A DNA stretch of 64,000 nucleotides from Pseudomonadota bacterium (GCA_021832305.1 JAKBLB010000003.1:1-64000), one strand, 5' to 3'. Positions 16,065-26,798 are shown, counted from the stretch's first letter. The notes: a model not told the origin generated them from the sequence alone. Program-made: numbers and translations.

Positions 16065-18905
16065 ATGACGCACTCCACCGTGACGGATCTGGCTATAGAA
16101 TTAAAAATGACGCCCTCGGCGTTGCTCGATCAATTACAAGCGGCGGGTATTCAAAAAACGGCGCAAGACACGCTGACCGAACGAGACAAGGCAGTTTTAC
16201 TGGAACATCTGCGCGAGCAGCATGGTCGCGCAGAGTCAAATACACGGATTACTCTGACCCGGCGTCAGACCAGTGAAATTCGTAAGGCAGACAACACGAC
16301 GGGCAGGGCACGCACCATACAGGTGGAAGTACGCAAAAAACGTGTTTTGATCAAACGGGAAATGACGGAAAATCAGCCGGAGGTTCTGGAAGTATTGGAC
16401 AGTATTCCTTCTGTCGTGGTGAACGAGGAGGAGGCGGCAGACGTCAGGGTAGAAGTCCCATTGACCGAAGACGTGCAGGACCCGGTGTTACCTGAAACTC
16501 AGGACATGAATGTTTTATTGCCATTGGTCCCGGAGATCGAGGAAGACCTTAAGGAAGAAGAGAGTCAGGACATGGATTCGGAGATGTCCGCTCCTGATCT
16601 GGCAGTCCTTTCGGAAGAAGAAGCCGTTTCCACCCCGGTTCCTGCTGAAGTTCCCGTGTCGCAACGGACGCTCCGTATGTCGCCCATCGATGAGGAACAG
16701 CGTGCCATCCGGGAAATGGAAGCGCGTCGTCAGGCCGAATTGCGCCTCAGGCAAGCGGCTGATGCGCTGGACAAAATCGAACGGGCAAGGATGCGCAAAG
16801 AGGTCGAAGAAAAGGCCGAGGCTGCCCGAGTTGCGGCTTTGGCGGCCAGCGCCAAGCCAGCAGCACCCGTAGTGGCAAAGACTCGTCCGGAAAAGACGGG
16901 AACTCTCCATCGTCCCGCAGTGGCGGTGGCTACGACCACGGATGCGGGAAGTGTGCGTAAACCTGCGAAGAAAACAGAAAAACAACCTGCCACGGCCTGG
17001 ACCGATGATGGTGCAAAACGTCGAGCGCTCAAGACGCGCGGAGAAACCGGGGGTACGGGGTGGCGTGAACCGCATGGTCGTCATGGCAAGGGGAATAAGG
17101 CGGATTCCTCCCAATCCCATGCTTTTTCGGCCCCCACCGAGCCCATCATCCATGAAGTACTGGTGCCGGAAACCATCAGCGTCGCTGTGCTGGCACAAAA
17201 AATGGCTGTCAAGGCCGCCGAAGTAATCAAGACACTGATGAAAATGGGCATGATGGTCACCATCAATCAGGTGCTGGATCAGGAAACGGCCATGATCGTG
17301 GTACAGGAATTGGGCCACACGGCCAAACCTGCCAAGTTGGATGATCCGGAAGCCCTGCTTGCGGAAACCGGCGCCATTCAGGAAGATGCGATCCTTGAAC
17401 CGCGTGCCCCGGTCGTCACCGTCATGGGGCATGTGGATCATGGCAAGACCTCGCTCCTCGACTACATTCGTCGGACACGCGTGGCCAGTGGTGAAGCGGG
17501 CGGGATTACCCAGCATATCGGGGCATACCATGTAGAAACACAGCGTGGTATGGTGACCTTTCTGGATACGCCGGGTCATGAAGCGTTTACAGCGATGAGG
17601 GCTCGTGGCGCAAAGGTTACGGACATCGTGATCCTGGTGGTAGCGGCAGATGATGGAGTCATGCCCCAAACCATCGAGGCCATCCACCATACCAAGGCAG
17701 CGCAGGTCCCTGTGGTCGTAGCGGTCAACAAGATGGACAAGCCCGAGGCAAATTTCGATCGAATCAAGAATGAGTTGGTCACCCATGGGGTTCTGCCCGA
17801 AGAGTACGGCGGCGATGCACAGTTTGTCGCAGTTTCCGCCAAATCCGGCATGGGAATCGATGAATTGCTCGAATCCGTGTTACTTCAGGCCGAAGTTCTG
17901 GAACTGAAGGCCCCTCGCAATACACCCGCCAAAGGGATCGTCATCGAAGCACGTCTCGACAAGGGGCGCGGTCCCGTGGCGACGATTCTGGTGCAGTCCG
18001 GTCAGTTACGGCGTGGAGATATGGTTCTGGCTGGAGCGGCTTATGGACGAGTACGGGCCATGTTGAACGAAGCAGGCCATCCGGTGGACAACGCCGGACC
18101 TTCAATTCCCGTAGAAATTCAGGGATTGACCGAAGTTCCCGTGGCCGGTGAAGATGTCATGGTCCTGAATGACGAACGTAAAGCGCGCGAAATTGCCCTG
18201 TTTCGTCAAGGTAAGTTCCGCGATGTCAAACTGGCCCGTCAGCAGGCCGCAAAGTTGGAAAACATGTTTGAGCAGATGGGGGAGGGCGAAATCAAGACCT
18301 TGTCGCTCATCATCAAATCCGACGTGCAGGGCTCCTACGAAGCACTTTCCCAATCATTGCTCAAGTTGTCCAACGAAGAAGTCCGGGTCAACATCGTCCA
18401 TGCGGCAGTGGGCGGGATTACCGAGTCGGACGTCAATCTGGCCTTGGCTTCAAAGGCGGTGATCATTGGTTTCAACACACGTGCGGATACGATAGCACGC
18501 AAGTTGATTGCTTCGGCGGGAGTGGATGTACGATATTACGACATCATCTATACCGTGGTGGATGAAGTCAAAGCCGCGCTCTCCGGTATGTTGGCGCCTG
18601 ACCGTAAGGAAAATATCCTTGGATTGGTGGATATTCGCGAAGTGTTCCGTATCTCGCGGGTGGGGGCTGTAGCAGGATGTTACGTTCTGGAAGGCGTCGT
18701 CAAGCGGGGGGCACAGGTCCGATTGCTACGGGATCAGGTGGTGATCCATACGGGCGAACTGGACTCTCTCAAACGTTTCAAGGACGATGTCCGTGAGGTC
18801 AAGACTGGATTTGAATGCGGTTTGTCCCTGCGTAACTATAATGATCTGCAGGTCGGAGACAAGTTAGAAGTCTTTGAAATCGTAGAAGTCGTGCGGAGTC
18901 TGTGA
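16065..18905 (+). CDS. infB: Translation initiation factor IF-2
   Basis: A 946-residue GTPase that places initiator tRNA on the 30S subunit. An N-terminal IF2_N domain (about 1-55) and a long charged, low-complexity linker (about 60-350) are followed by a second IF2_N-like domain and the G domain. G1 is GHVDHGKT, G3 is DTPGHEAF and G4 is NKMD. Domains II to IV follow, ending with the initiator-tRNA-binding C-terminal barrel. The ATG at 16065 has CAGGAG ten bases upstream; the TTG at 16041 lies inside nusA. Confidence 0.98.
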   Translation: MTHSTVTDLAIELKMTPSALLDQLQAAGIQKTAQDTLTERDKAVLLEHLREQHGRAESNTRITLTRRQTSEIRKADNTTGRARTIQVEVRKKRVLIKREMTENQPEVLEVLDSIPSVVVNEEEAADVRVEVPLTEDVQDPVLPETQDMNVLLPLVPEIEEDLKEEESQDMDSEMSAPDLAVLSEEEAVSTPVPAEVPVSQRTLRMSPIDEEQRAIREMEARRQAELRLRQAADALDKIERARMRKEVEEKAEAARVAALAASAKPAAPVVAKTRPEKTGTLHRPAVAVATTTDAGSVRKPAKKTEKQPATAWTDDGAKRRALKTRGETGGTGWREPHGRHGKGNKADSSQSHAFSAPTEPIIHEVLVPETISVAVLAQKMAVKAAEVIKTLMKMGMMVTINQVLDQETAMIVVQELGHTAKPAKLDDPEALLAETGAIQEDAILEPRAPVVTVMGHVDHGKTSLLDYIRRTRVASGEAGGITQHIGAYHVETQRGMVTFLDTPGHEAFTAMRARGAKVTDIVILVVAADDGVMPQTIEAIHHTKAAQVPVVVAVNKMDKPEANFDRIKNELVTHGVLPEEYGGDAQFVAVSAKSGMGIDELLESVLLQAEVLELKAPRNTPAKGIVIEARLDKGRGPVATILVQSGQLRRGDMVLAGAAYGRVRAMLNEAGHPVDNAGPSIPVEIQGLTEVPVAGEDVMVLNDERKAREIALFRQGKFRDVKLARQQAAKLENMFEQMGEGEIKTLSLIIKSDVQGSYEALSQSLLKLSNEEVRVNIVHAAVGGITESDVNLALASKAVIIGFNTRADTIARKLIASAGVDVRYYDIIYTVVDEVKAALSGMLAPDRKENILGLVDIREVFRISRVGAVAGCYVLEGVVKRGAQVRLLRDQVVIHTGELDSLKRFKDDVREVKTGFECGLSLRNYNDLQVGDKLEVFEIVEVVRSL

Positions 18906-18912
18906 GACTGAC

Positions 18913-19281
18913 ATGAAACATTTCCCGCGCCAGATACGGGTGGCCGATCAAATCCAGAAAGAATTGGCTGATTTGCTTCGTCGTGAATTCAAGGACCCGC
19001 GCGTGGGAATGATCACCTTCACGGCGGTGGAAGTGGCGAGGGATTATGCCCATGCCAAGGTTTATGTCAGTTCGCTCCAGGGGGATGAAGTGTTGACCCG
19101 TTCTCTGGAGGCGTTGCGTGATGGAGCCGGGTTTCTGCGCCATCATCTGGGACACCGTCTGACTTTGCATACCCTGCCGCAGTTGCATTTTTTGGCGGAC
19201 ACTTCGGCAGATCGGGCCTTTGTTCTGACCAACCTGATCGATGCCGCGCGGGCGGCCGATGAAGCCTTCCCAAAATCCTGA
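18913..19281 (+). CDS. rbfA: 30S ribosome-binding factor RbfA
   Basis: A 122-residue KH-fold cold-shock assembly factor for the 30S subunit, acting on the 16S rRNA 5' end. The family signatures RQIRVADQIQKELADLLRRE at the N-terminus and FKDPRVGMITFTAVEVARD are clear. It lies 7 bases after infB and overlaps the start of truB. Confidence 0.96.
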   Translation: MKHFPRQIRVADQIQKELADLLRREFKDPRVGMITFTAVEVARDYAHAKVYVSSLQGDEVLTRSLEALRDGAGFLRHHLGHRLTLHTLPQLHFLADTSADRAFVLTNLIDAARAADEAFPKS

Positions 19282-20209
19282 ACGCCCACAGCGGCGTGCG
19301 CTCACCGGGGTCATCCTGTTTGACAAGCCGTTTGGATTGTCGAGCAATCATGCCTTGCAACGCGTGCGCCATCTTTTTCGGGCACTCAAGGCAGGACACA
19401 CCGGCACTCTGGACCCCCATGCCACGGGATTGCTTCCCCTTTGTTTGGGAGAAGCCACCAAGTATTCGGGCTGGATCCTCGATGCGCCAAAAACTTATCA
19501 CGCCACCCTGACTCTGGGACAGACCAGCAGTACAGGGGATGGGGAAGGCGTATTGAGCCCTGGGCGCCCGTTTCTGGGGAATGAAACGACCTTGATTGCC
19601 GCGCTTGACGGGTTCCTGGGCCCTCAAACCCAGTTACCCCCCATGCATTCGGCCCTCAAGGTTCAGGGGCAGACGTTGTACCAGTTGGCGCGCGCCGGTC
19701 GGGAAGTGGAACGCATCCCCCGTGCCATTCAGGTTCATGAGATACGTCTCCTCTCCTGGCGGGAAGATCGGGTGGTCATCGAGACCAGGGTCAGTAAAGG
19801 CACCTACATCCGGGTACTGGTCCAGGATATCGGCACTGCTCTGGGGTGTGGCGCCTACCTGAGTGGTTTACGACGAACGGCCACCGGCCCCTTTTCCTTG
19901 AGCCAGGCAGCGACTCTGGAAGGTCTGGAAGGGATGTCTCAAGCACAGCGCGATGCCTGTCTTCAACCCGTGGACTGCCTGCTGACCGGGCTGCCGCGCA
20001 TCGATCTGCCCCCCGCCCAGGGGCGCGCCCTGAGTCAGGGGCAGATCGTTATGGGGAATCTCCTCTGGCAGGAATCGCTCTACCGGGTTTATACCCAAAA
20101 TCATTTTTTGGGATTGGCTCAACCGGATGCCACGCAGAGCAACCTGGTGCCGCTGCGCATGATGGGTGATGCCCCTTCCACGCTTTTTCAGGAACCCGGC
20201 ACCCCATGA
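19259..20209 (+). CDS. truB: tRNA pseudouridine(55) synthase TruB
   Basis: Makes pseudouridine 55 in the T-loop of tRNAs. The protein is about 316 residues. Motif I (GVILFDKPFGLSSN) and the catalytic aspartate motif GHTGTLDPHATGLLP are present, as are the KTYHATLTLG region and the RVSKGTYIRVLVQDIG motif. The C-terminal extension is the TruB_C/PUA-like part. The start is uncertain: ATG 19259 gives a 23-base overlap with rbfA and ATG 19241 a 41-base overlap; neither has a good ribosome site. The stop overlaps the next ATG as ATGA. Confidence 0.95.
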   Translation: MKPSQNPERPQRRALTGVILFDKPFGLSSNHALQRVRHLFRALKAGHTGTLDPHATGLLPLCLGEATKYSGWILDAPKTYHATLTLGQTSSTGDGEGVLSPGRPFLGNETTLIAALDGFLGPQTQLPPMHSALKVQGQTLYQLARAGREVERIPRAIQVHEIRLLSWREDRVVIETRVSKGTYIRVLVQDIGTALGCGAYLSGLRRTATGPFSLSQAATLEGLEGMSQAQRDACLQPVDCLLTGLPRIDLPPAQGRALSQGQIVMGNLLWQESLYRVYTQNHFLGLAQPDATQSNLVPLRMMGDAPSTLFQEPGTP

Positions 20210-22077
20210 GACCCCATCCTCCATCCGCTTCATCTTCCGCGCCCCACGCGTTTGCAGCGGGGGATTGGCGGGCCATACGCGGGCTGATGCCCTATTTGCT
20301 GGCATTCAAGGGAAGGGTTTTCTTCGCGTTGTCCTGTCTGGTGTTGGCCAAGATGGCCAATGTGGGCGTACCCTTGCTGCTCAAAGAGATCATTGATCGC
20401 CTTGCGCCGGGGAAGGGGGCGTTGATGGTGCCGGTGGCTTTGGTTCTGGCCTATGGGGCGTTGCGCTTTTCGACGACCCTGTTCAACGAATTACGGGATG
20501 GGGCCTTTGCCAAAGTGACCCAGCGTGCCATTCGCTCGATTGCATTGTCCGTGTTCCAGCATTTGCATGCCCTGAACCTGCGCTTTCATCTGGAACGTCA
20601 TACCGGGGGGTTGTCACGGGACATTGAACGGGGTACGCGCGGCATTGAAAGTTTGTTGCGCTTCACCCTCTTCAGCATTTTTCCCACTCTGGTGGAAATG
20701 GCCATGGTGGCGGGTATTCTGGCCTGGAAATATGATTTCTGGTTTGCCTTGATTACCCTGGTGACATTGGGGATTTATATTGTGCTGACGGTGGCGATCA
20801 CCGAATGGCGCACCCATTTCCGGCGGCGCATGAATGAACTGGATTCCAAGGCCAATGCGCGCGCCGTCGACAGTCTGATCAACTATGAAACGGTCAAATA
20901 TTTTGGGAATGAGGCCTGGGAAGCGCAACGCTACGATCAGAATCTGGCTCATTGGGAAGAAGCGGCAGTCAAAAGCCAAACTTCTCTGGCCTTGCTCAAT
21001 GGAATCCAGAGCCTGGTCATCGGGGTGGGTGCAGTGGCACTGATGTTGCGGGCAACGGCGGGGGTCTCTGCCGGACGCCTGACCGTGGGGGACCTGGTGT
21101 TGATCAATGCTCTTTTATTACAACTGTACATGCCCCTGAACTTCCTGGGGGTGGTCTATCGCGAAATCAAGCAGTCCTTGGCGGACATGGATCGCCTGTT
21201 TCGATTACTGACGGTGGAAACGGAGATTCGTGACTGTCCCGATGCTCGACCTTTGCAGGTTGGCGATGGGGTCGTTCGTTTTGAAGCGGTGGATTTTGCC
21301 TATGACGAACGACGTGCCATTCTGCATCAGGTGGATTTCGAGATTCCAGCGGGACAAAAGGTGGCGGTGGTTGGGTCGAGCGGGGCAGGAAAGTCCACGC
21401 TGTCCCGCCTTCTGTTCCGATTCTATGACGTGCAACAGGGGCGCATCCTGATCGATGGTCAGGACATCCGCCAGGTTACCCAACAATCCTTGCGTGCCGC
21501 GATCGGTATCGTGCCCCAGGATACGGTGTTGTTCAACGATACGATCTATGCCAATATCGCCTATGGACAGCCCAGCGCTGCGCGCGCGGAGGTTCTGCGC
21601 TGTGCTCAGACCGCTCATATCCATGCATTTATCGAAAGTTTGCCTGAAGGGTATGAAACCCAGGTGGGGGAACGGGGACTCAAACTGTCCGGCGGAGAAA
21701 AGCAACGTGTCGCGATTGCCCGTACCTTGCTCAAGGCACCGCGCATTCTGGTATTCGATGAGGCCACCTCTGCCCTCGATTCTCACTTCGAGCGAGAAAT
21801 CCAGGAAGAGTTGTCCTCCATGGCGCGTCACCATACCACCCTGGTGATTGCACATCGTTTGTCCACCATCGTCGATGCCGATCAGATCATGGTCATGGAA
21901 GCGGGGCGTATCCTGGAACGTGGGACACATCTCGAACTATTGGCCAGGAACGGGCGATATGCGGAACTATGGGCACTGCAGCAGTCGGAGGACATACAAG
22001 GTCCACAGCCTGGTGACCCACCAGGTTTAGAGAGAGACGTCCGATTTTGGAACGGGTTTGGCCGACAACAATCCTAA
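20206..22077 (+). CDS. ABC exporter of the Atm1/HMT1 (ABCB6/7) type, membrane and ATPase domains fused
   Basis: A 623-residue half-transporter. Six membrane spans (about 25-310) include the HTGGLSRDIERGTRGIESLLRF and NYETVKYFGNE segments characteristic of Atm1-type exporters. The ATPase (about 345-590) has Walker A GSSGAGKST, signature LSGGEKQR, Walker B ILVFDEATSALD and the H-loop IAHRLST. Known relatives export glutathione-linked sulfur or metal conjugates; the substrate here is inferred only from family. It is coupled to truB by an ATGA overlap, an unusual partner. Its last 51 bases overlap the convergent pbpG-like gene. Confidence 0.9.
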   Translation: MRPHPPSASSSAPHAFAAGDWRAIRGLMPYLLAFKGRVFFALSCLVLAKMANVGVPLLLKEIIDRLAPGKGALMVPVALVLAYGALRFSTTLFNELRDGAFAKVTQRAIRSIALSVFQHLHALNLRFHLERHTGGLSRDIERGTRGIESLLRFTLFSIFPTLVEMAMVAGILAWKYDFWFALITLVTLGIYIVLTVAITEWRTHFRRRMNELDSKANARAVDSLINYETVKYFGNEAWEAQRYDQNLAHWEEAAVKSQTSLALLNGIQSLVIGVGAVALMLRATAGVSAGRLTVGDLVLINALLLQLYMPLNFLGVVYREIKQSLADMDRLFRLLTVETEIRDCPDARPLQVGDGVVRFEAVDFAYDERRAILHQVDFEIPAGQKVAVVGSSGAGKSTLSRLLFRFYDVQQGRILIDGQDIRQVTQQSLRAAIGIVPQDTVLFNDTIYANIAYGQPSAARAEVLRCAQTAHIHAFIESLPEGYETQVGERGLKLSGGEKQRVAIARTLLKAPRILVFDEATSALDSHFEREIQEELSSMARHHTTLVIAHRLSTIVDADQIMVMEAGRILERGTHLELLARNGRYAELWALQQSEDIQGPQPGDPPGLERDVRFWNGFGRQQS

Positions 22078-22971
22078 TGCGGTCTGGTCCTGCACTTCCA
22101 GCCAACGTCGCACCCGATTGGCATCAGAAAAGCGGGCATGACGCCCACGAGAATCAAGCAGGACGATGATGGTGGGACGCTGATGGATAGTTGCTTGCAT
22201 GACCAGGCATTGTCCCGCTTCGTTGATGAAACCAGTTTTGGATAGACCGATTTGCCAGCCTTCATGAGCGACCAGGGGATTGGTATTGCGCAAGGTGACC
22301 AGGCGTCCTCCCCGCCCGATGGGAACCTGGATCTCGGAGCGGGTGGTGATCTCGTGAATCAGGGGGACCTTGACGGCCGTCCCCACCAGCACGGCCAGAT
22401 CCTGGGCCGTGGCCACATTGGCGCCATTGAGTCCGCTGGCATCTTCAAAATGAGTGTTTTTCATGCCCAACTTCTGGGCTTGCAGGTTCATTTGCTGAAC
22501 AAAGGCCGCGGTGCCCCCAGGAAAATTCCGGGCGAGCGCAGCGGCGGCGCGGTTTTCAGAAGCAACCAAAGCCATGCGCAAGAAATCGAGACGGGTTGCC
22601 TGGGTGCCCACGCGCAGGTGGGAATGACTGTAACGCAGCGTGTCCACATCTTCCTGACTCACCGTCAAGGTTTCTTCCAGATTTTGATGATTCTGAATGA
22701 CCACCAGTGCCGTCATCAACTTGGTGATAGAAGCAATGGGGTGTGCAGATTCGGGATTTTTGGCATAAACGACTTTCTGGGTCTGTTCATCCACGACCAA
22801 AGCCGTGACCGACAAAAGTACCATGTGCCGGGGGTCTGGATCGACCTGGGTTGCGTGATGGTGGCGATGCAGATGGTGCACCCGTGCTTCGGCCAACGGA
22901 ACATGGGTGACAAGGAGGGCCATGAACCCCGTGAGGACCCAGGAGCGCAAAGCAGAAGAGGATAAAAACAT
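22027..22971 (-). CDS. pbpG: D-alanyl-D-alanine endopeptidase, PbpG/PBP7-like (S11)
   Basis: A 314-residue periplasmic penicillin-binding protein that cuts peptidoglycan cross-links. A signal peptide (about 1-28, ending PLAEA) is followed by a His-rich stretch (VHHLHRHHHATQ). The S11 catalytic motifs are SITKLM (SxxK), SEN in LVASENRAA (SxN) and KTG in LSKTGFINEAG. The ATG at 22971 starts a proper signal peptide; the frame back to 23031 does not. The His-rich segment after the signal peptide is uncommon and might bind metal. Confidence 0.9.
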   Translation of the reverse strand: MFLSSSALRSWVLTGFMALLVTHVPLAEARVHHLHRHHHATQVDPDPRHMVLLSVTALVVDEQTQKVVYAKNPESAHPIASITKLMTALVVIQNHQNLEETLTVSQEDVDTLRYSHSHLRVGTQATRLDFLRMALVASENRAAAALARNFPGGTAAFVQQMNLQAQKLGMKNTHFEDASGLNGANVATAQDLAVLVGTAVKVPLIHEITTRSEIQVPIGRGGRLVTLRNTNPLVAHEGWQIGLSKTGFINEAGQCLVMQATIHQRPTIIVLLDSRGRHARFSDANRVRRWLEVQDQTALGLLSAKPVPKSDVSL

Positions 22972-23009
22972 GGGTGTATTCCGGGGTGGATGAAACGATT
23001 CAACGATAC

Positions 23010-23034
23010 AAAAAAAATCCCTGAGATGCAAGGG
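23010..23034 (-). terminator. Possible weak terminator after hrpA
   Basis: On the minus strand CCCT (23034-23031) and AGGG (23022-23019) can pair across an 8-base loop and are followed by A and eight T (23017-23010). The stem is only 4 bp, so this is tentative; it lies between the hrpA stop and the pbpG-like start. Confidence 0.35.
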
Positions 23035-23036
23035 GG

Positions 23037-26000
23037 TTACCCCGATTTACCATGGTTTTCCCAGAATTTTTCAAGACGGGGTACGGAAACGGGGTTCGGC
23101 GTCTTGAGCGATTGTGCAAAGAGGGCGCAATGCAACTCTTCCAGCAGCCAGCGAAACTCCTCCAGTGCCGGACTAGGCCCCCGCCGCCGGAGGGTGTCTG
23201 CCCAGCGCCGTTCCAGGCGCATCAGGTCGGCGTTCTTGCGGATATCTCCGGCAAGATCGCGGGGCAATTTCTCCAAACGGATTTCCATGGCGTGCAAGTA
23301 GCGAGGAAAATGGATCAGTCTGGCGGGAGGAGTGGTGCGCAGCGTGGTGAAATTCATCAGGCGTTGACGACGATGCTCCAGTTCGTTCAAGGGACCCACC
23401 AGGTCCGGTTGGCGTGACAGTTGGGCCAGACGCTGGACCACATTCCGGTGTCGCGTGAAAATGTCGTGGAATAAGGCCACCTGGGTTTTCAGGGATTGAC
23501 TGAGGCTTCCCTTGATGAACTGGAGACGATGCTGGAACTCGGTGCGCGTGTGTGGCGGAACACCTTCATCCGGCAACCATTGGTGCAGTACCTGCTGAAG
23601 TAACAGGTCGAAGAGGGTGTCTGCCGTGACCGGGTCCCCATTTTGGGCCAGACGGGCAAACTCAGGCAGGAGGGTGAGGAGGTCGGGTAAAGTATTCGAC
23701 CCTTTGAGCCGCAGCGGGGCCAGACTCAAATGGGCCAATCGGCGGATTCCCGCCCGGGTACTGGCGAGGGCTTCTTCCTGATCGTCGAAGGCCACCAGAT
23801 CCACGGTCTGTCCCCGATCCACCAGACCAGGATAGACCGTAAGGACGATGCCCGCGCGCGCCAGTGTCCGGGAACCGGAAAGTTCCTCAAAATCCCAACG
23901 GGTCAGCCCCTTTCGCACCCAGTCCGGTTCTTTTTCGGAACTCGGAGTGCGAAGGAGCGGGTTGTTCCATTGATCCCGTAGCAGGTCGAGGTCACGGCCG
24001 CTGGCGATTTCCTGACCCGCTTCATCGGTCAGGAGCAGGCGCATTTTCAGGTGTTCAGGAGGGGTGGCCCAATCCTCGGGGGATACCGCCTGCCCGCTGC
24101 GCTGGCGAACAAAATGACCCAATTGAGGAAGAAGTGCACCTTGAGTAGGACCATGACGCTCCAGGAAAGCCGTGACGGTGGGGGGCAGGGGCACCAGGGT
24201 ACGACGCAGGGTACCGGGCAGTTTTTTTAGCAGAAAGGTAATTTTTTCGCGGATCAGGCCAGGTACCAGCCAATCCAGCGGAGCATTGTCCAACAAGGAC
24301 AGTACGGGCAAGGGCAGGGTCAGGGTGACTCCATCGAGAGGATGTCCAGGCTCAAAACGGTAGGTCAGAGGCCAGTCCTGCCCTCCCCAGGAAAAGTGAT
24401 CGGGAAACTGAATTTCGGTAATGTCCCCGGCGGCATGGCGCATCAGAAATTCACGGGTCATGAGCAGTGGGTCCGGGTGGCCCGGAGTCCGTTCACGCAA
24501 CCAATGATTCAGGCGTTGGGCGCTCCATACCTCGAGAGGCAAGCAATCCTCATAAAAGGCGCAGAGGTCTTCTTCGGGAATCAGAACGCCCTGGCGCCGC
24601 CCCTTATGTTCCAACGCCAGTACTTCAGCCATGGTAGCCAGGTTATGAACCAGAAAAGGAGGCGGTTTCTTCAATTCTCCCGCGACGAGGCCATGCTGGA
24701 TAAAGACTCGCCGCGCCTCGTGGGGTGCGATGGGACCATACCGCACAGGGCGACGGGCCACCAGGGTCAAGCCATAGAGCGTCACTTTTTCGTAGGCATT
24801 GACCTGTTCGCCCTGAGGGTCCCAGTAAGGATCACCATAACTGCGTTGAACCAGTGGTCCGGCGGCGACTTCGATCCATTCCGGTTGGAGGGGGGCCACC
24901 AGACGGGCCTGGATGCCTTCGGTTTCTGCCAGTTCGGCCGCCATGATCCAGCGCTGACGTTCCTTACCCCGCCCTCCAGAGGGAACCCGGAAACGAATAC
25001 CGCGTGGGCCGAGATAATTCTGCGCTTCCCGATCCCATTGGCCGATCTGGCCCAGTAATCCACAGAGTAAGGCGCGGTGGATATTTTCTGGCGGAGCGGG
25101 ACTTTCGTTCGGCAGCCACTGCCGTTCAGCCATCAATCCCACCAGTTGACCGTGTAACTCGCGCCATTCGCGCACCCGTGCAGGAGAGAGGTAATTGCGC
25201 TGGCAGAAGTGCACCAGTTGGCGTCTCGATTTGCGGTGTCGAAAGGCTTCCTGTACCTTGTCCCAGACTTGGAGAAGTGCCAGGAATTCTGAACCGGCTT
25301 GGAGGAACTGGACATGGTGGGCATCGGCTCGGCTGCGATCATCGGAGGGGCGCATGCGCGGATCTTGTACGCTCAGGGCTGCCACCAGGACCAGGATTTC
25401 CCGCAGGCAACCCAGGTCACGAGCAGCGAGAACCATGCGACCCAAACGCGGGTCAAGGGGGAGAGGAGCCAGTTCACGGCCCAACCGGGTGAGTATGCGG
25501 GCTTCGTCCATGGCCCCCAGTTCATGCAGGAGTCGATAACCTTCTTCGATAGCGCGTGGGGTAGGGCTGTCAAGCAGGGGAAGGGTATCCAGACTGCCCA
25601 ATCCCAGGTGGGCCAGACGCAGGATGACGCTGGCAAGGGAGGTACGAAGAATTTCGGGCGTGGTGAAGGGGGAGCGTGCGGCAAAGTCCACCTCGCCATA
25701 CAGTCGAATGCAGATTCCGGCCGCCACTCGCCCACAACGCCCGGCACGTTGGCGGGCCGCAGCCTGAGAGATCTTTTCCACACGCAACTGGGTGACCTTG
25801 GTGCGCAGACTGTAGCGATTGACGCGGGCCAATCCCGTATCGATGACAAAGTGGATACCCGGCACGGTCAGGGAAGTTTCGGCCACATTGGTGGCCAACA
25901 CGATGCGTCTCCCCGTACCCGCTTGGAAAACCCGATCCTGTTCGGCTTGAGATTGACGGGCGTAGAGCGGTAAGATCTCGGTGTGGGGAGGGTGGTGCTT

Positions 26001-26798
26001 GCGCAGAGCCTCGGCAGTTTTCCGGATATCCCGTTCTCCCGGCAGGAAGATCAGAATGTCCCCACGGGCATGCAGATCTCCCAACTCATCCACGGCATTC
26101 AGCAATGCCTGGAGGTCCCGGTCTTCCTCATCGTCGGTTTCTTCCTCGGTGGGTGCCTCGATGGGGCGCCAGCGGATTTCCACCGGCCAGGTTCGCCCCG
26201 ATACCTCGATGACCGGAGCTTGGCCGAAGTGGGTCGACAGTCGTTCCGCTTCGAGGGTGGCGGAAGTCAGGACCACTTTGAGGTCGGGGCGACGGGGGAG
26301 CAGGCATTTCAGATAGCCCATCAGAAAGTCGATGTTGAGACTACGCTCATGCACTTCGTCGAGGATCAGAGTGTCATAGCGACGCAATTCAGGATCATGG
26401 GCGATTTCAGCCAACAGAATTCCTTCGGTCATGACCTTGATGAAGGAGCGGTCCGATACCTGCTCGTGGAAACGAACCTGATAACCCACGGCTTCACCCA
26501 GGCGGGTTCCCAGTTCCTGGGCGAGACGTTGCGCCACGCTGCGCGCCGCCACACGGCGTGGCTGCGTGCAGCCGATCAGTCCCTTCACCCCCCGCTCAAG
26601 AAGCAGGCAGAGTTGGGGGAGTTGAGTGGTTTTTCCCGATCCGGTTTCGCCACAGACAATGGTGACAGGATGGCGAGACAGGGTGGACAATATTTCTTCC
26701 CGTGCCGCCAGCACCGGCAAGTCACTGGTCAACATAGGGCGCGGCAAGGTCTCCCGACGCCGGGCTTGAACGGCGGGAGAAAATGGTGTATGCCTCAT
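23037..26798 (-). CDS. hrpA: ATP-dependent RNA helicase HrpA
   Basis: A 1253-residue DExH-box helicase (E. coli HrpA is 1300), in E. coli linked to rescue of stalled ribosomes and mRNA processing. Domain order: RecA1 with Walker A GETGSGKT (about residue 53) and the DExH motif, SATLE motif III, RecA2 with ATNVAETSLTVPGI and the QRAGRCGR motif VI, winged helix/ratchet and OB domains, then the long HrpA-specific C-terminal region. The DExH box reads DEVH, where HrpA proteins usually have DEAH. The ATG at 26798 overlaps the glycosyltransferase stop as ATGA. Confidence 0.95.
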   Translation of the reverse strand: MRHTPFSPAVQARRRETLPRPMLTSDLPVLAAREEILSTLSRHPVTIVCGETGSGKTTQLPQLCLLLERGVKGLIGCTQPRRVAARSVAQRLAQELGTRLGEAVGYQVRFHEQVSDRSFIKVMTEGILLAEIAHDPELRRYDTLILDEVHERSLNIDFLMGYLKCLLPRRPDLKVVLTSATLEAERLSTHFGQAPVIEVSGRTWPVEIRWRPIEAPTEEETDDEEDRDLQALLNAVDELGDLHARGDILIFLPGERDIRKTAEALRKHHPPHTEILPLYARQSQAEQDRVFQAGTGRRIVLATNVAETSLTVPGIHFVIDTGLARVNRYSLRTKVTQLRVEKISQAAARQRAGRCGRVAAGICIRLYGEVDFAARSPFTTPEILRTSLASVILRLAHLGLGSLDTLPLLDSPTPRAIEEGYRLLHELGAMDEARILTRLGRELAPLPLDPRLGRMVLAARDLGCLREILVLVAALSVQDPRMRPSDDRSRADAHHVQFLQAGSEFLALLQVWDKVQEAFRHRKSRRQLVHFCQRNYLSPARVREWRELHGQLVGLMAERQWLPNESPAPPENIHRALLCGLLGQIGQWDREAQNYLGPRGIRFRVPSGGRGKERQRWIMAAELAETEGIQARLVAPLQPEWIEVAAGPLVQRSYGDPYWDPQGEQVNAYEKVTLYGLTLVARRPVRYGPIAPHEARRVFIQHGLVAGELKKPPPFLVHNLATMAEVLALEHKGRRQGVLIPEEDLCAFYEDCLPLEVWSAQRLNHWLRERTPGHPDPLLMTREFLMRHAAGDITEIQFPDHFSWGGQDWPLTYRFEPGHPLDGVTLTLPLPVLSLLDNAPLDWLVPGLIREKITFLLKKLPGTLRRTLVPLPPTVTAFLERHGPTQGALLPQLGHFVRQRSGQAVSPEDWATPPEHLKMRLLLTDEAGQEIASGRDLDLLRDQWNNPLLRTPSSEKEPDWVRKGLTRWDFEELSGSRTLARAGIVLTVYPGLVDRGQTVDLVAFDDQEEALASTRAGIRRLAHLSLAPLRLKGSNTLPDLLTLLPEFARLAQNGDPVTADTLFDLLLQQVLHQWLPDEGVPPHTRTEFQHRLQFIKGSLSQSLKTQVALFHDIFTRHRNVVQRLAQLSRQPDLVGPLNELEHRRQRLMNFTTLRTTPPARLIHFPRYLHAMEIRLEKLPRDLAGDIRKNADLMRLERRWADTLRRRGPSPALEEFRWLLEELHCALFAQSLKTPNPVSVPRLEKFWENHGKSG

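Noticed and set aside
16515..17786. A 423-codon open frame antisense to infB
   Set aside because: It mirrors the IF-2 linker and G domain, has a His/Arg-rich low-complexity composition and no motif or ribosome site. It is a shadow of infB.
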